Assembly (NCBI GenBank): GCA_020137815.1
Contig: CM035352.1
Coordinates: 393,675 to 457,674, forward strand
DNA length: 64,000 nt
Source of the DNA: Hormiphora californensis
Taxonomy: Eukaryota; Ctenophora; Tentaculata; Cydippida; Pleurobrachiidae
Reading direction: 5' to 3'
Shown here: positions 37,774 through 51,055 of the stretch, piece by piece
Position numbering within the stretch: the stretch's first letter is position 1
Layout of the letters: each line of letters starts with the position of its first letter
Program-made: the position numbers and the translations under genes
Notes under the pieces: generated by a model
Database searches by the model: none
Told to the model about the DNA's origin: nothing
Seen by the model: only the letters and a program-made list of their open reading frames with translations

Positions 37774-37800
37774 AATGTTAGCAGATTATGCCTAATAAAA

Positions 37801-40589
<2,789 letters not shown>

Positions 40590-40806
40590 GGCATTTTAGC
40601 CACGGTCCTTTCGGTACAGATTTCTTTGCATCATAGCCGGGTGCTAAACCCCACAACAGACGCACTCGTGTCACTTTCGGGTCTCTCAAGAGAGACCCTA
40701 CCAATCATAGCTTGGTGGACTATACGACATGCGCTAGACCAGGATCGAACCTGAACCTAGTGCGTGAGAGGCGAGTGTACTAGCCACTACACCAGTGATG
40801 TAACAC
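40590..40806 (-). mobile_element. tRNA-derived SINE
   Basis: On the minus strand the head carries A box TAGTGGCTAGTACACTCGCC and a perfect B box GGTTCGATCC. The body (CACCAAGCTATGATTGG, CCGAAAGTGACACGAGTGC, GCAAAGAAATCTGTACCG) is shared with the intronic copy at 16330-16575. Confidence 0.8.
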
Positions 40807-41330
40807 CATGGACCACCCTGCCACCAAAGAAACAGAAACGAATGTTGATAAGAATTTATTGATAAGAATTTATATTTCTATTATTTGCAGTGTTGACTGC
40901 AGATGCCGTGCGAAAAGCATGATGCAGCTGTAATATTAAAATTTACATGGGTGAGCCAATTTGGGTCCGGAGTCCGGACGCAACCACTGAACCGTTTTGG
41001 CTAATCCAAAGTTTATCGGATAGGAAATGTCAAGGCCTAACCCCAACCCAAACCCCAGCCCTAAACCTACTTTGGCTCTAACCCTTAAAAAACCGTGAGT
41101 GCTGACTGGTGACACTTCAAACACCCAGATTTTAACGCTGGCCAAATTTTTAAAACCCCGGCCCCGGCAACTGAGACCTGTCAAACAAATAAAGCTAATT
41201 TAAATTATGCGTCGCAGTGTATTGTAACGCGCGATCAAATGGTAAAAATGTTGCCAAAAACTATTTTTCTTAGGCCGCGCGCTGAAAATTTTTAAGCTGA
41301 GTTATATTTTTGGTCAACAATCTCGCAAAG

Positions 41331-41612
41331 GGCGCGATTATAATTAATCTGGGTGCCTTGCAGCCTGTTTACAGGTGCGCGCTACCAAAAGAGTACACTT
41401 AGACCGACTTTTTCTAAACGGCTATAGCCACGCAACCACATGGCCAATTTGAGTAAACTAAACGGTATCTGTTAGAGAATCGATAGCCCTAACCGATAAC
41501 CTCAAACCAAACCCTAACCAGACCCTAACGGATAGCCCTAACCCGTCGCGCGCGCCAAAACTACGAATTGTTAGCAATGAAAGGCACCCAGATTTTAACG
41601 TTTTCCTCTCGC
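41331..41612 (+). mobile_element. MITE carrying telomere-like CCCTAA motifs, copy 1
   Basis: Inverted copy of 62683-62935 with high identity. The ends ATCTGGGTGCCTT and AAGGCACCCAGAT form the inverted repeats. The interior has four or five interspersed CCCTAACC-type words. About 41037-41100 has similar CCTAACCC words outside the element. Non-coding. Confidence 0.75.
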
Positions 41613-41936
41613 AAACTTTCATTTTCCCCGCTTGCGCCGGGTGGGAAGTGCGGGGTAAGTGGTAACCAGTGAATGCCGGCGTTCAGCCAGAGACAGATAC
41701 AGAAGCCTTTTACAAAAAGCATAGGGGTTAAGAAATCTGTTATCTGCAGCAGATATCTTAATATTTTTAGCATGACTACAAAAGTGTCCCAAGGGTCCAA
41801 GTTCAATTGAACTGTTCATCTCTGTTAAGGATGAAGGACCAAAGCAATACTTGAAAAAAACTGTTGCTGATATATTTTGTAAATATTGATTCTATTCCAT
41901 CGTGATTAAGTAATGACTAAAAACTGAATTTGGTAT

Positions 41937-42022
41937 GTCAGAAGAACGTGTCCGTTTGTCTCATGAGGCCTCATGACGTGCCTCATGAGGCTTCATGATA
42001 CAAACGGACACGTTCTTCCGAC
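41937..42022. repeat. Palindrome with 23-bp arms
   Basis: 41937-41959 (GTCAGAAGAACGTGTCCGTT...) and 42000-42022 pair with one mismatch. The 40-bp centre repeats CTCATGAGGC, itself partly palindromic. Non-coding. Confidence 0.85.
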
Positions 42023-42083
42023 TTAACCTGAATTTTAGCTATTGTCATATATATATGATGATTGATGCCTTTGTATTAACAGC

Positions 42084-42416
42084 GTGAGTGGAAACAGAAT
42101 TGAACACGCTTGATGTAGGTAGTAGACCATAAATCTCCGAGTATTTTCCATTTTTCCCGCTCTCAAAAGACAGATGTTTCGCTGTGTTATATTTGTTACC
42201 AGTAGGGGGAAACTGTCTCTGCAATTGCTCTCTATCATACACACGTTCGGGCATGCACATTGCGCACACATAGTTTATGAGAGATTCCCCCCACTGGTAA
42301 CCACAGATATAACACAGCGAAAAATGTGTCTTTTGAGAGTGGAAAAAGGGAAAATACTCGGAGATTTATGCTCTATTATATCAAGCTTGTCCAATTCTGT
42401 TTCTGTCCACTCTCAC
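42084..42416. repeat. Large imperfect hairpin directly upstream of the sulfotransferase
   Basis: The arms, 42084-42212 and 42285-42416, are inverted copies of about 130 bp with roughly 85 percent agreement (both contain ATAAATCTCCGAGTATTTTCC in opposite sense). The loop is about 72 nt. It ends 21 bp before the likely sulfotransferase start codon. Confidence 0.85.
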
Positions 42417-42437
42417 TATCACCTTTCCCTAGGATTC

Positions 42438-43723
42438 ATGTTGTATCGGTATGTGTTCATAACGGTGGGAGTGTTACTGGCACTCACCTCCATCTTCTAT
42501 TTATGTGATAGTAACAACACTACCCCTCCTCCACTCTATGTAACACCCTCGAGGCCGGGGATGCGTCCCAGAGGTCGTCCCGTTCTCTCAAGGAGCAATG
42601 TCCTCACTGTTAACGCAACCGATTGTTACTTATCCAGTCACCCGGGCAGTCAGGTCAGCACGCTAAAATGCTCTGATACCTCCCTCACTTGTCACCAGAA
42701 GATCTTTACTAGCTCAACTTGCCCCCCTAAACTGATAAAGGAACACTCGAGGGAGTGCCCGGAAGAAAAAGAGTTCCACCTGCTTATGAGGAACAGGGGA
42801 GACTGGGTGAAAAAGCAGTGCCAAAAGTATACCAGTCACGAACCAATGGCGAAGGAGATGTTTTACTATCAAAATGTTGGGAGAAGCGGGTTTCTGTGGT
42901 GCCCTGTATATAAAGCGGGTAGTTCCAGTACTAATGCTCACCTGTGCCCGCTATATTATGACGATACGACCTGTCATGACAGATCAAAGAACACTGCCAT
43001 TATGTGGAGAGTGCGTGAGGAATTCAAACCTTTTTATGCCAGCTCGGCAACCCCTTCCTTACTGATCGTGCGGCACCCCTTTGAGAGACTTCTCTCCGCC
43101 TTCAGGGACAAGATACAAACGCCTGACCCCACTGAGCCATATATCGGCCCCATATTCGATAACGCAATAGGACCTCATCGCCCAATCCCGGCTCAGCTAA
43201 TTCCACATAAAAAGCTACTTTTAGAACAGGCAGTAGCGGAGGTAAAGGATTTTTTGAGTGTGAAGCAGCAGCAGAAGGGACAGTATCTGTACCTGAACTC
43301 CTCCCACAACCCCTATGTGAAAACCTATCTCCGCAACGTTTCGAAGAATTTGTCCGGGGCGTGCTGATGGGATGGACTAATGAACATTGGTCGCCTGTCA
43401 GCACCTATTGTGCTCCATGCGCCAGGAGATACACCTACATTCTACACGTCGAGGAATTTGACTGTGAGTTTGAGCGGTTTTTAGAAGTTATAGGGGCTCC
43501 TGATTCTGTTCACGGGGAGAGGAGTGCATATGTGGAAAACAATAAAAATCCCGCCCGATCGGGGAAAAATAACTCAGACTTTTACGAGTATTTTGCAACC
43601 CTTCCTGAAAACTTGTTAAACGCTCTGTTTGACTGGTACAAATATGATTGTGAGTTGTTTGGTTATGACTGTGAAAAGACACTATGTGAAATAGCCGAGT
43701 GGAAAAAGGCAGCACTCGTGTGA
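42438..43723 (+). pseudogene. Carbohydrate sulfotransferase (type II membrane), one frameshift
   Basis: Such Golgi enzymes transfer sulfate from PAPS to glycans. The start at 42438 puts a signal anchor immediately at the N-terminus (MLYRYVFITVGVLLALTSIF). CPVYKAGSSS at about residues 155-164 is the 5'-phosphosulfate loop. IVRHPFERLLSAFRDK (about 210-225) is the 3'-phosphate site. The frame then ends at 43367, while the conserved C-terminal part (GWTNEHWSPVSTYCAPC, FDCEFERFLEVIGA) continues in another frame to 43723. The frame change lies between about 43270 and 43335. It could be a real inactivating mutation, a sequencing error or, less likely, a tiny intron. Longer upstream starts run into the hairpin and are unlikely. 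No poly-A tail, intronless. Confidence 0.8.
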
Positions 43724-43953
43724 CAATTAGTTTTATAAAAAAACAATTTTTATAGCACCCTTGTACTGCTGCTGGTTGGTTTCTGCCATATTAATTGACG
43801 AATTAATTAATATTAATCATACACTATAAGTCTAGCAATCCTGTGATTCTGAACGAATTAATTGATGTTTTTAACTCAGAGAAATAGAGTTACATATTAT
43901 ATATGAAAGTATTTGATTACATGTATTTTATTACTGACTTTCAGGGCGGAATA

Positions 43954-44329
43954 TACCGTGTGGGGCAATAGAAACCCCCCTAGACTAACATCGTTCCAGA
44001 TATCGTAAAGAGCTTGGTAGTAAGTCTATGAGACAAATAAATAACTTGGTGCAGTAATTCTATGAGACAAATCAATAACTTGGTACAGTAAGTCTATAAG
44101 ACAAATCAATAACTTGACAAAAATTGCAGACCTTTAGCACAACGAAATAATACAACTGTATTTTGGACGCTAGACCTCTGGCACAAAATTCTTTATTGAC
44201 AGGAATGACCATTGTCATTCATTCTGAAAAAGATCATTATTCGGTCCAGTATTCAAGCACTTATATATGTGGGTATCAATAAGCTTTCCAACGTGACCAA
44301 TATTTTATTGCCCCACAGTCCACACGGTA
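43954..44329. mobile_element. MITE with TACCGTGTGGGGCAATA ends, complete copy
   Basis: The left end TACCGTGTGGGGCAATA is inverted at the right as TATTGCCCCACA, then CACGGTA. The interior contains three direct repeats of about 40 bp (TCTATGAGACAAAT[A/C]AATAACTTG). The 6596-6863 copy has one such unit. Non-coding. Between 44330 and 44778 nothing else is seen. Confidence 0.8.
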
Positions 44330-44778
44330 TGTCAAATTTACATTCAATTGTGTAAATTCAGATTTAAAAATACTGCTAATTCTGACCTGGATTGCTGCGT
44401 TTTAAGCATTTGTTTAACATAAGTTACGAATCATATCCATCTGCATGTATACAACCCTAGCGGGTTAACTGCTAAGAGGTAGCCGTTGAGCATGTTTCTT
44501 GATGGACCTGAAGAATCTTCCCTATCTACATATTGCACAGGTACCAGTAAGTCGGCTTAGGATGCCTATAATTACATACAAATGGGGTGAAGTATGTGAC
44601 TGTGTCGCCGAGAGAGAAGGAAATTCCTTAGGAAGGATCTCAATAAAAAGGTCAAGTGTTTATAAAATAAACTTCATGGACATAATAAAATTTGTAAAAG
44701 TCAGACACACTCATTTAAGTCTTATGAATTTCTATTAGCTAGCACTGCTAGGTTATAATATCAAACTTGATAAACAGT

Positions 44779-47017
44779 TTATTTTGTGCATGGTCCAATG
44801 CTACCAGTGAGTGAGCCATCAATAGAGTTACAGTAACTTCCGGAATTTCCTGTCAACGTATATCCCTCATTACAGGTCGCCTGAAATTGTTAAAATGTGT
44901 TTAATTGCAGTATACGGGCATTTGAACCAATATAAATGCATAATATAAACGTATACAACATGACAGTGTACGTACCTCTAGCCAGACCCAGCTATCGCTG
45001 GAACCTGGGTTGGGATTGACAACTGAGCCGTTGTCAATTGTTATCTTGCTGCAGGGGTCCTCTTTGCAGGTAGGCGATGTGCCGCTAACTTCCTTCTCTG
45101 CGCTACAGTAACTGTATTCGTCACCTCCATCTTTCACAAAGCTAGTGATATCGAGTGTTAATGATGGATTTTACTAGGTCATTGGTATTTATATATAGGT
45201 TCTTACCCTTGGTTGCATTCTAGGATCCAGTAGGTAGCAGAGCCGTATGGGTCGGTCCATTGTCCGTTAGAAACTGCCTCAAGAGGGCATCCGCTATAAT
45301 CACCGGTCCCACTGATCTCCTCTGCCTCAACAACCTCTTCTTTCTCCTCCTCCTCCTCCTCAACATAGATCTCAGGTTCTTCCCCCTCACTTCCATACAC
45401 TTCCTCCTCCTCCACCACTGTTTCCTCTTGAGAGTTGGGTGTACAGGTGGGCACCTTATCTATCACTCCAGAGTTACACCAGATCCATGCCTCAGCGTTC
45501 AGTGTATAACCGTCATTGCACTGGGAGGATATACATAATATCAGTTAACAATGCACTGGAAGATATAATATCAGTTAACAACAAGTTATTTAGTCTTGTT
45601 ACTAGTTAACACTATTTTGATAACGCATATTTCTAATGGCGGCTAAAAACTTACAGAGATGTAGACCCAACCAGCCATATCATTTTGAGGTGGCTCTATG
45701 GCACCATTCTCAATAGGGATCTCACTGCACTTTCTCTCGCATGTTGGAAGCTCGCCAGTAATCATACCTGCAACAAGAGTGTTATCTTCCGGGAAACGTT
45801 ATAAGTCATTATAACAAATGTGGAAGTACTATACAGGAAGTATCGTCACCTTGAGCATCGCAATACACGTAATAAGATCCTTTGAGGTTAAATCCTTCAG
45901 TACATTGAACATATCCGTAGTTAGAGGGTTTCATATCAACCATTTTACCGTTCTTCACCTCCCCCCGACACTCACTAGCCGTATCTTCAACAACGTCCGA
46001 GATATACTTTGAATACTCGTATATTTCCTCTGTCACCGTCCTATAAATGTTGTTTTAAATCGTTTGTGTGGATGTTGTGAATGTGTGAAGTAGGTTGATG
46101 ATGTCTACATCAGTGTAGTGCATATAATATAATACTCGTTCTGTGCATTAGTAGTTAGTGTATAATTATTCTTTGATGGATGTTCTGTGGCTACAACGAA
46201 AGTTCGGGGGGTCTGGTCCGATTGGGTACAACAAGTTCCCAACTTACTTAGAAGTTACTGAATAGTTGTAAGTTTTAACTCTAAACTCACTCGTATGGTT
46301 CGTACGTTTCCTCATATGGTTCGTACGTCTCCTCGTATTCTCCCTCATTCCCCCGGGTTTCCTCGTATTCCTGTCCAGTTGTCTCAGCAACGGTTTCAAT
46401 GATCTCGGTGAAAACTTCGCTTCCCTCAGCGACCTTGGTGCATACACCACAAGTAGCAGGACAGTAAAGGGACATGAGGTCGCTGTGGGCGTCGCAGAAG
46501 CCTTCAGCGGCCCATGCGCCACATGACTCTTCCGTGTCAACACAGGGTTCTGGGAATAGAGGTGCGTTAGTTACACACATCAGGACTCGACCAATAGAGG
46601 TGCGTTAGTTACACAGATCAGGACTCGACCAATAGAGGTGCGTTAGTTACACACAACAGGACTCGACCAATAGAGGTGCGTTAGTTACACACAACAGGAC
46701 TCGACCAATAGAGGTGCGTTAGTTACACACAACAGGACTCGACCAATAGAGGTGCGTTAGTTACACACAACAGGACTCGACCAATAGAGGTGCGTTAGTT
46801 ACACACAACAGGACTCGACCAATAGAGGTGCGTTAGTTACACAGATCAGGACTCGACCAATAGAGGTGCGTTAGTTGCACACAACAGGACTCGACCAATA
46901 GAGGTGCGTTAGTTACACACAACAGGACGACTAATTCCGATCAGTCTTACCTCCGCTGCTGATTGCCACAGATTGGGATAGTCCCAAGCAAAGGGAAAAT
47001 AGGACAAATAGTATCAT
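44779..47017 (-). CDS. Secreted ShKT and sushi (CCP) domain protein
   Basis: Seven exons on the minus strand: 47017-46951, 46549-46291, 46040-45850, 45767-45655, 45520-45207, 45141-44976, 44880-44779, total 1212 nt (403 aa). Exon 1 is a signal peptide (MILFVLFSLCLGLSQS). Exon 2 holds one complete six-Cys ShKT domain (CVDTEESCGAWAAEGFCDAH...) and an acidic tail with EETYEPYEETYEPYE. Exons 3-7 are sushi-like modules, two exons each, with CTEGFNLKG, CNDGYTLNA, CNEGYTLTG and the paired Trp/Cys pattern. A second Glu-rich linker lies in exon 5. No membrane anchor. Sushi proteins usually bind other proteins or glycans at cell surfaces; the ligand is unknown. The ShKT fold occurs widely in non-toxic animal proteins, so no toxin role is inferred. 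Confidence 0.85.
46556..46930. repeat. 38-bp minisatellite in intron 1 of the ShKT/sushi gene
   Basis: About ten copies of GGACTCGACCAATAGAGGTG plus CGTTAGTTACACACAACA, with small variants. They fill almost the entire 401-nt intron. On the transcribed strand each unit contains ACGCACCTCTATT, the same words that form the polypyrimidine tract of the exon 2 acceptor. Confidence 0.95.
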
Positions 47018-47391
47018 GGTACACTGGAGAGAGGGCGAAGTGCTGTTTAACAACCACGCAGAGGCTGTGTGTTAAAGTGAGTTTGCCAATGGGCGACCTG
47101 CAAGCCTCTAATTGGATTATATGTCGACTGCACATGTTGTGTGTGTGTGTGTGTGTGTGCCGGATGTTGAGAATTATTTTGCGAAAAGGTACCTACAAAC
47201 TAATTCACTTGTCAGAAAAAAAATTATTTAACAAATAGCACAGAAGATTTACACACGTTAAATGTCTCCGCACCGCCCGCAGGAGGAATTGTTTTTGTAG
47301 CAGTATTTTCCGGGAGTGTCATCCACTGGTGGATGGTGTTTAGATAGTGTGCACTGTAGTAGTGTGGCTGCACCTGGCTGTGGCATTCCAC

Positions 47392-50300
47392 CTAGCTGAC
47401 CGCAGTGCTCGCACCAACTCTCTGCATGGTCATGGGGGCGAGACTCTGCCAGTTCTCCGCCTCAACGTCGTACCTAAAAAGGAGTGGTTAACTGGTTATA
47501 GTGAGGGTTAATTAGAAAGCAATTAGAACTTGCCTCTGTGCGATTGAACAAGCAGCAAGGGGCGCCGAGCCGTCACTTCCTCCTAGCACATAGAGAGTGT
47601 TTGCAACGGCAACCAGGGAGGCTCCACCCACTGGATTTGATAGGGCTGGCATTATACTCCACTGTCCTGTGGCCGGACTAAACCTAGAGGTGTGTAGATT
47701 AAACCCGGGGTGAACATTTTGAAAAGAGGTGTGTAGATTAAACCCGGGGTGAACATTTTGAAAAGAGGTGTGTAGATTAAACCCGGGGTGAACATTTTGA
47801 AAAGAGGTGTGTAGATTAAACCCGGGGTGAACATTTTGAAAAGAGGTGTGTAGATTAAACCCGGGGTGAACATTTTGAAACAGATAGTGTAAACAACTAA
47901 AAGGAAAGGTATGTGGTTTACACTCCTTCCCTACCCTTAAAACAGATCTTTCTTCCCGACTTATTGTTCTTACCTCTCTACAGTATATATTTTATCTGAT
48001 TCCCTGAGGCTAGCTCTATCAGTTCCTGGTAACCCACAGATGAAAATGAAGTCCTTCACAACAGCAGCACCAGGACACCATCGGGGTCTTATTGTCGGTT
48101 GTAGTTCTGTCCACCCATTAGAAACTGGGTCATATACCTCCAGGGACTGTTTTGCGGAAGAATGGAACCATCACTCCCTTTATTTGATCGTATTATTTTT
48201 CCGTAAAGCTTACTATGTGAATGCAAAGTGCACATATATATATATATATATTGGTCAGTAAAACAAATATTTGTATAAGTATGGCACTTTTGGTCTACTG
48301 CTGCAGCTAAACCGGAAAGACGTGTCAAGACGTGTTTTTACTGGCAGGTACAAGAAAACCTGCGACCCACTAAGATTACCTGGGCGAGGTTGCTAAAATC
48401 TGCAGTGTTGCCACAGATACTGTAAAGAAGCCCGCCACATTCTACCATGGGAAACTCCATTCTGTTTCTGTTCATGTTGCGGCACTTCTGCCATATCATC
48501 GTAGTGGGGTCAAACCTGGCAGTTATAAGTTAGAAATAGTGTGTGACAATTTAGTTGAAATCCATACTTTTCGAAGGAGCATTGTAGATCCGAACCATTC
48601 CAGCCTCCCCCCACGTAGATCTGTCCATCAAGGATGCACACGCCAGCTTTAGTGGTTGCACTTCTCAGGGAGGGCACCTTCTCCCAAACACCACTTGAAA
48701 TGTGAAGTCTATGCACTAACTTGCCGGGCTGACCTAATAGCAGGGAAACGTATTACATCTTTAGAAAATCCGTGGTACCCCGGTGTCACAGTTCACACCA
48801 ACAACTACACATGTTTACCGGAAGCGTCGGTTCCTCCAATAACATAAAGGTAACCGCCCACACTCGCCAAACAGCCCACATGCGGCTCTGAGCTCATGAA
48901 ATCAGGCTCTGTCTGCAAGGCCCATTCTCCGTGCACAGAATCAAACATCTCTAGTTTCAGTCTCGGGTTGGAGAGCTCTGCTAAACTCGCACCTGGATTT
49001 GAGTGTGATTAACTATGACTGGTAACCGGTATGATAAGTTACAAAACAGTGGATAATTTAACAGTTTCAAACCTGCTCCACCAGCTACATAGATCTTTCC
49101 TCCAAACATTCCATGCCGCCACACTGGTGAAGATTTTCTGCCGTTAGGAGGGAGCTTTCTCCAATGTATGGCAGCCCTGATCTCTTCCTCGCAAAGGCGC
49201 ATGGTTATATCCCCTGTGAGACCCTCTAGATACTTTAAAGGGAGGAGAAGATACCGAACTGTTGCCAGAATCTTCCTTCGCACTTCCTTAAATTAAATTT
49301 CATTTCAGTAAAACACTTGCTAAGCAAATCTTGCTTCCTAAAGTCAGCTAACATATACTATAATATGTGAGCTTTACCTCTTCTTTTTCTGAAAGTTCTT
49401 CACTCTCTCCATCTGTATCCTCCTCCCCCTCTTCGACCGCTTTCAAATCTCTCAGTAGGTTATTGTGCCCTAACCATGCCATAGCACCCTGCAAAGAAGA
49501 CAGTGGTTGGATACTTGACACACTTGAGAGGGTGTCTTCACCTGAAGGACGGGTATCTCTGTTTTCACGTTCAGCTCGTCACTAGCTAGTAGATCGATCA
49601 CCTGGTGAAGAGAGGTATTATTACAACCGATGTATCCGATTATAAAGTTATTATAGACATCACTACCTGTTAACCTCACTAGCTGTTAACCTCACTAGCT
49701 GTTAACCTCACTAGCTGTTAACCTCACTAGCCGTTAACCTCACTAGCTGTTAACCTCACTAGCCGTTAACCTCACTAGCTGTTAACCTTACTCACCTGGT
49801 GAGGCGGAGCTGAGAGGAAATCTACACTCTTTACAACTTCAGTAAACTGAGCAGATACCATCTTCAGAGCAGCATCGTACAGAACCTAGTGGGGTTGTAT
49901 TGTTAACTTACATAATGAGTTCAAACCGTTCATACCGTTTGTAATAACGCGGGAAACACGGAGATCGTGCAATCAATTCAGCAAAATGAGGATTGAGGGG
50001 TAACCTAATAAAATGGGGTAACCTAATGAAATGGGGTAACCTAATAAAATGGGGTGCCATACCTTATTCCTGTGTCTATCTCCAAGCCGGAGAGTGTACA
50101 GGGAGTTGTAAGGTGTGAGAGATCGGAGCAGGAACTTGCAGCAGAGATCCACTGCTTCAGACATTACGAACAGGTCGGCAGCGTAGAGAACGTGCTCAAC
50201 CATCTAGTAATGGGGGGGTGGGGGATGAGAGAAAGATAATATTTAAAAAACATAGCTGATATCCACCTGGTGATCTAGAAGTATCTCTCCAGTGTAAATG

Positions 50301-50719
50301 TATTGAATGAGTAGCTCTCCCGCACCAGCATCCACTCCCTGAATCTCTATTGGCTCTTCTTGGGCTGTTTCACGGAGACCAGAGGTGAGCATTGCTAGAG
50401 AAAAAGGGGAATATTTTAACAGCACTTGTCTATTTTCCGCATCAATTTCTCCATTTGAATATTAGTAGTTCTCTGTGTTTCTTACCTGCAAAGTATTGAC
50501 TTCCTGCTGATAGAACTACCTTGTGAGACCTAATGAGTTTCTCCCCTCCAAATACAATGCTAACATCTGTATGTAGCTCCTCGTCCCACAGAGTCTTTAG
50601 GTGTTTTAACATCTAGTGAGATACACACTGTAGTTTCATGGGTGTGATGGGGTAATTAGCCAAATCTTTACCTGGGTTCCATGAGCATCTGAGTACATGA
50701 CAACTGAGGAGCTATCCAT
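47392..50719 (-). CDS. BTB-BACK-Kelch protein, complete 14-exon gene
   Basis: Likely a CUL3 substrate adaptor or actin-associated Kelch-like protein. Exons: 50719-50672, 50612-50486, 50394-50267, 50203-50063, 49885-49796, 49601-49542, 49488-49378, 49286-49073, 48992-48819, 48733-48568, 48515-48380, 48146-47974, 47683-47534, 47473-47392, total 1800 nt (599 aa). The BTB domain (residues about 15-130) has LHTDVSIVFGG, IRSHKVVLSAGSQYFAAML and QYIYTGEI. A BACK region follows, with an acidic insert of about 20 residues (EEGEEDTDGESEE). The C-terminal half holds six Kelch blades, with hallmark pairs such as IYVAGGAG, LYVIGGT, IYVGGGWNG, LYVLGGSDGS and spaced Trp residues. Intron 13 has a GC donor (GAG|GCAAGT). 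All other introns are GT-AG. The ATG lies 24 bp from a TCACTGCG element. Confidence 0.9.
47684..47882. repeat. 39-bp minisatellite in Kelch intron 12
   Basis: Five nearly perfect copies of GAGGTGTGTAGATTAAACCC plus GGGGTGAACATTTTGAAAA, beginning exactly at the exon 13 acceptor. The acceptor itself is a variant of the unit (transcribed strand ACACACCTCTAG). Confidence 0.95.
49670..49793. repeat. 16-bp minisatellite in Kelch intron 5
   Basis: Seven to eight copies of TTAACCTCACTAGCTG next to the exon 5 donor. On the transcribed strand the unit contains TAGTGAGG, similar to the donor (CAG|GTGAGTAAGG). Confidence 0.93.
49990..50056. repeat. 18-bp minisatellite in Kelch intron 4
   Basis: About four copies of GGGGTAACCTAATAAAAT ending at the exon 4 donor. 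Confidence 0.85.
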
Positions 50720-50904
50720 GACCTATAACATATATGTATAATAAGCCAAAAACTAATTGAAATTAGTTGGCGGGAAAGGTGACCCACTTACACCTTTTGC
50801 TACTGCCGGGTATCACCACGAACTCTCATTCTATCCCTCGGTATCTCAATCTCTCATTTTTCGAGGGTAACTTATTCCTGTTCGTTCTATCCTTCTCTCT
50901 CCTC

Positions 50905-50943
50905 CCTGTCTCCCTCTCTCTCTCTCTCTCTCTCCTCTCTCTC

Positions 50944-50979
<36 letters not shown>

Positions 50980-50996
50980 CCTCTCTCTCTCTCTCG

Positions 50997-51045
<49 letters not shown>

Positions 51046-51055
51046 ACTCTATCAC
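50905..51055. repeat. (TC)n loop of the 3' hairpin
   Basis: TC dinucleotide tract with scattered CC/GT interruptions between the hairpin arms at 50743 and 51176. Confidence 0.9.

Noticed and set aside
41037-41100. True interstitial telomere array
   Set aside because: CCCTAA-like words are scattered and degenerate, not tandem; most belong to a MITE.
42174-42437. Upstream 88-codon extension of the sulfotransferase
   Set aside because: It lies in the large hairpin and would move the signal anchor away from the N-terminus.
46556-46930. CRISPR-like array of 38-bp repeats
   Set aside because: Units are contiguous with no unique spacers, lie in an intron, and the sequence is from an animal genome.
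47652-47873. Frame encoding five perfect 13-residue repeats (FTPGLIYTPLFKM)
   Set aside because: It is the intronic 39-bp minisatellite; 39 is a multiple of three, so the open frame is automatic, and the splice model across it is consistent.
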